Part shown: positions 61,600 through 64,000 of the stretch, piece after piece | Layout: each line of letters opens with the position of its first letter | Position numbering within the stretch: position 1 is the first letter of the stretch | Assembly (NCBI GenBank): GCA_015501055.1 | Contig: JADNYV010000001.1 | Coordinates: 124,001-188,000 of the forward strand | Direction: 5' to 3' | DNA: 64,000 bases | Source of the DNA: Mucidula mucida | Lineage: Eukaryota; Basidiomycota; Agaricomycetes; Agaricales; Physalacriaceae | Program-made: the position numbers and the translations under genes | The notes under the pieces: model-generated | The model's database searches: none | The model's input: the letters and a program-made list of their open reading frames with translations, nothing else | Told to the model about the DNA's origin: nothing

Positions 61600-63873
61600 T
61601 CATTCAGGCCTGAGCCTGTGAGCAAGCGCAGGTTCTTCAGTCTCAAATCCCTGTGGTTCGCTGATTGCACTTGCTGGGGAGCTTGTTCGACTTTGAAGAT
61701 TTGTTCTATCTCCATTAACCATGAATATGAGTTGTTCGAGAAGCTTGTCCTTCAAGAGGAGCAGGATGTTTTCGGGGAGGTGCGGAGGCGGTAACCAAGG
61801 GTAGTAGAAGGAGTGCGTTCCTGGCAGTCGTATATTGATATTCATCTCTTCCTTGATCACTGCAGCAAGCAGCCAACAACTCGCACAAGATTTCTTTGCA
61901 ACACCGATATCAAGACCCTCCGATTCCTATTCAAGATGAGTTCAGTAGCCACAAATCTGAAGGCAATCTTCTCACCACACGGAGACGATTGACCTGATTG
62001 AAGGCAAATAATCAGAAATGAATTGACATTGGATAGATACTCACATCGCAAGCAAAGTCCAGGAATGGCTGATCGTTAGGCTGGTCCACCTTCTGAGCAA
62101 CTAATGCGGACATCACGCCGCTTTCACAATGACAGGCACCTCTTGCGGCCTTCGGGTCCTTCGGGTCCTTCAGATTGTTGTGATGGTTATGAGCAATCTG
62201 GATAAGGTGCTTTCGCTCATCTTCATCGATGATAGCTTGAAACCACTCTTTGAATAGTCTTGGTTCAAGAAGGGCTGAAGGCTTCTCAGTGGGAAGATCC
62301 AAGGCGCGGTAGGATATCGTAATGGGATTCTTAAGGATGGTGGAATGCGACATATAGTCACATGCCGTAATCCATGCAAACGTTGCGTATAGCGCCCGTA
62401 CAAAACGAACCGTATCTTGAGGAAGAGTGTTCCAAGAAGCTGTAGAGCCAAGAGCATTAGAAACAGAAGATACTCAAAGGAAATTGTTACCTCTCAATGT
62501 CAGAGTGTCATCCAAATCATTGTTATCATCTTCATTGAGATTGTGGTTATCCTCTGTGTATTCTACAAATCATCAACAGACTGAGAAGGGTCAAAAGATA
62601 CTATGATAGTCACCATTCAAATCTGCCGCTGTCTGGGATGCATTGTCTATACACCGTATTAATATATACTTCGAACTGTGCAGTGAAACATACTTCGAGA
62701 CGTAGCCACAACAGTCGCCAAACTATTGAGCGACCAGAGTCTCCTGGGAATTTTGAAAAGAAGCAAAGAAAGCCGAGTGAGAAGGCGCATCAGTTGAACA
62801 TGATTGTCGAGCAAGGGAATCGGAGCGTCGACGAGCTCCTTAAGAATATCCAGCAGATTCAGAAGGGTATGCAGCCATTTAACTGCATGTTCGGAGTTGA
62901 AGATAAACTCGTTTGTTGTCCCAGGAACCAAAGTCCCATTGAGGGCCTGTGCCAGAACTCTGTCGTCGATGGCGAGGTTTTGAGGCAACACAGCTTCATA
63001 TGAGAGGGGTTTCCAAGTCCTGAGATGCGTCATATCGTATCCTTTGAAGAGCGCACGGATGCGTTGTGATATCTTGGCTCTGCATTGGGTTACGAAGAAG
63101 AGTTCAGCGCGGAGCCGATCGTCCCGAGTACCTTGGGCGGCATATTTCAAAACCTGGAAAACTATGGGAAGATACTGGAAGAAGTCTGGGTAGACAGAAG
63201 CAAATGCCGGCGTTTGTTCCTGCTCGGACCTATGGTGGAGGGTCAGTGTCCGCGACATGTTGCCAGTATAAAGCAACTTGCAGCATCTTCCTCACTTCAT
63301 CCGACACATCCGTGGGCAGGATATCCTCGCGCACCAAAACGTTATCGTTCAGATGGCTGGAATTCCTTGCGACTAATATCGGATGTTTGTGCGCTGTTAA
63401 GGCAGCAATTCCATCGCTTTTGTATAGAATGAGGCTAGATTCTGCGATGTATAGGGAAATACTAACTCTTTGCTATTGTTTTCCTGTGACGTTGACGGGG
63501 ATACTGTCGGCGACCCCCTCGGACTGCAATGGAATTGGGTTGGGCGGATACTAATAGCAAGGAAATAAAGGACTACGGACCTAGTGGAGAGAATTAGTTG
63601 TAGTGGATTGTCACCCACAGGTCCTGCGGTCACCGCCACAATGCGGTCCTTCTCATCCGCTGTCCCTCGAGTCAGAAGCGTCGCAATGTGCTGGAAGGTT
63701 TTGCCAGCCGTTGACTGGGACGTGTTGAGAACACAGTAGTCTGGAACAGATATGGATCCTTGTCCTGTAGCCTGTTCTTTGTCCTGTACCTGCGAAAGGA
63801 CTGCGGTAAGGACGTATATCTGTGAGCGTAAATGCTCTGGCGATGGTGACATGAAGAGCGAGTGGTTGTCCAA
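61600..63873 (-). CDS. OTT_1508-like deaminase family protein (putative)
   Basis: Multi-exon gene, exon borders only partly settled. N-terminal part: SPSPEHLRSQIYVLTAVLSQVQ, then TAGKTFQHIATLLTRGTADEKDRIVAVTA; a helical middle with FFVTQCRAKISQRIRALFKG and LNLLDILKELVDAP; then RLFKEWFQAIIDEDERKHL. The C-terminal domain has ACHCESGVMSAL (about 62136-62101) and, after introns, GLDIGVAKKSCASCWLLAAV (about 61903-61844), then LPGTHSFYYPWLPP. The HCE and SCxxC elements, with the GTH..YPW segment, match my recollection of the fungal OTT_1508-like deaminases (deaminase fold; Zn ligands from His and two Cys, Glu as proton shuttle). Substrate is unknown for this family. A tail of about 60 residues ends RLRPE. 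The start may be 63852 or further right; the frame around 63240-63260 and 63470-63560 needs transcript data. Confidence 0.55.
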
Positions 63874-64000
63874 CGTCCGTCGTCCGAATTGGGAACTGGA
63901 GGAAGTAGGCTCGTGACCAGCTCGCTTCGCACGTGTGAGACTCCTGGTGGCAATGCCGGCGCCGGCGATGTCTCACCATTCACGCAATTCGCGAAGGTAC
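63874..64000. other. Right edge, upstream of the deaminase-like gene
   Basis: Only 127 bases. Minus-strand open frames continue to the edge in more than one frame, so an upstream exon of the deaminase-like gene may lie here or beyond. Not decidable from the window. Confidence 0.3.

Noticed and set aside
1..64000. CRISPR arrays, bacterial operons or prophage
   Set aside because: No regularly spaced repeats; spliced eukaryotic genes throughout.

Overview
The window comes from a filamentous basidiomycete, most likely a mushroom-forming agaricomycete. Nearly every gene is broken by short GT..AG introns of about 50 bases, spacing is tight, neighbours are often divergent or convergent, and several products (the TAF2-bromodomain fusion, the DUF6729/exonuclease protein, the tandem RG-rich pair) have an architecture I associate with basidiomycetes. 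The gene models were spliced by eye, so termini and small exons are approximate.

Layout. 1-7 kb: the 5' exon of a chitin synthase runs off the left edge. Next comes a large intact multidomain gene carrying a DUF6729-like region, a DDE-transposase-like core and a complete DEDDy 3'-5' exonuclease. It is flanked by a 50-bp near-perfect palindrome and by a pair of strong hairpins beside a tRNA-like A box. 7.7-11.8 kb: a het-C homologue with a long Gly/Ser/Tyr repeat tail, then a possible LTR-retrotransposon scar. 11.8-23.5 kb: a disordered 800-aa protein, the inner-ring nucleoporin Nup192 (about 2,002 aa) and an S9-type serine peptidase. 23.7-28.4 kb: two tandem paralogues with a shared Cys/His motif. 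28.5-33 kb: a twin-ABC ATPase, Mediator Med11, tubulin cofactor A and a bHLH-zip factor. 33-42.6 kb: a gene-poor stretch holding a small tetraspan gene hidden in tiny exons and a second bHLH factor. 42.6-61 kb: housekeeping genes LTV1, TAF2 (with three bromodomains), FAB1/PIKfyve and CSN2. 61-64 kb: a gene with the motifs of the OTT_1508-like fungal deaminases.

Two themes stand out. First, the transposase-exonuclease fusion at 1.3-6.6 kb and the deaminase-like gene at 61.6-63.9 kb are the best candidates for little-described biology. Second, several otherwise well conserved genes (ABC ATPase, TBCA, the second paralogue, the tetraspan gene, probably the TAF2 C-terminus) are interrupted only by single-base losses, nearly all inside homopolymers. 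That pattern looks more like sequencing or assembly error than gene decay and should be settled before any of these genes is called a pseudogene.
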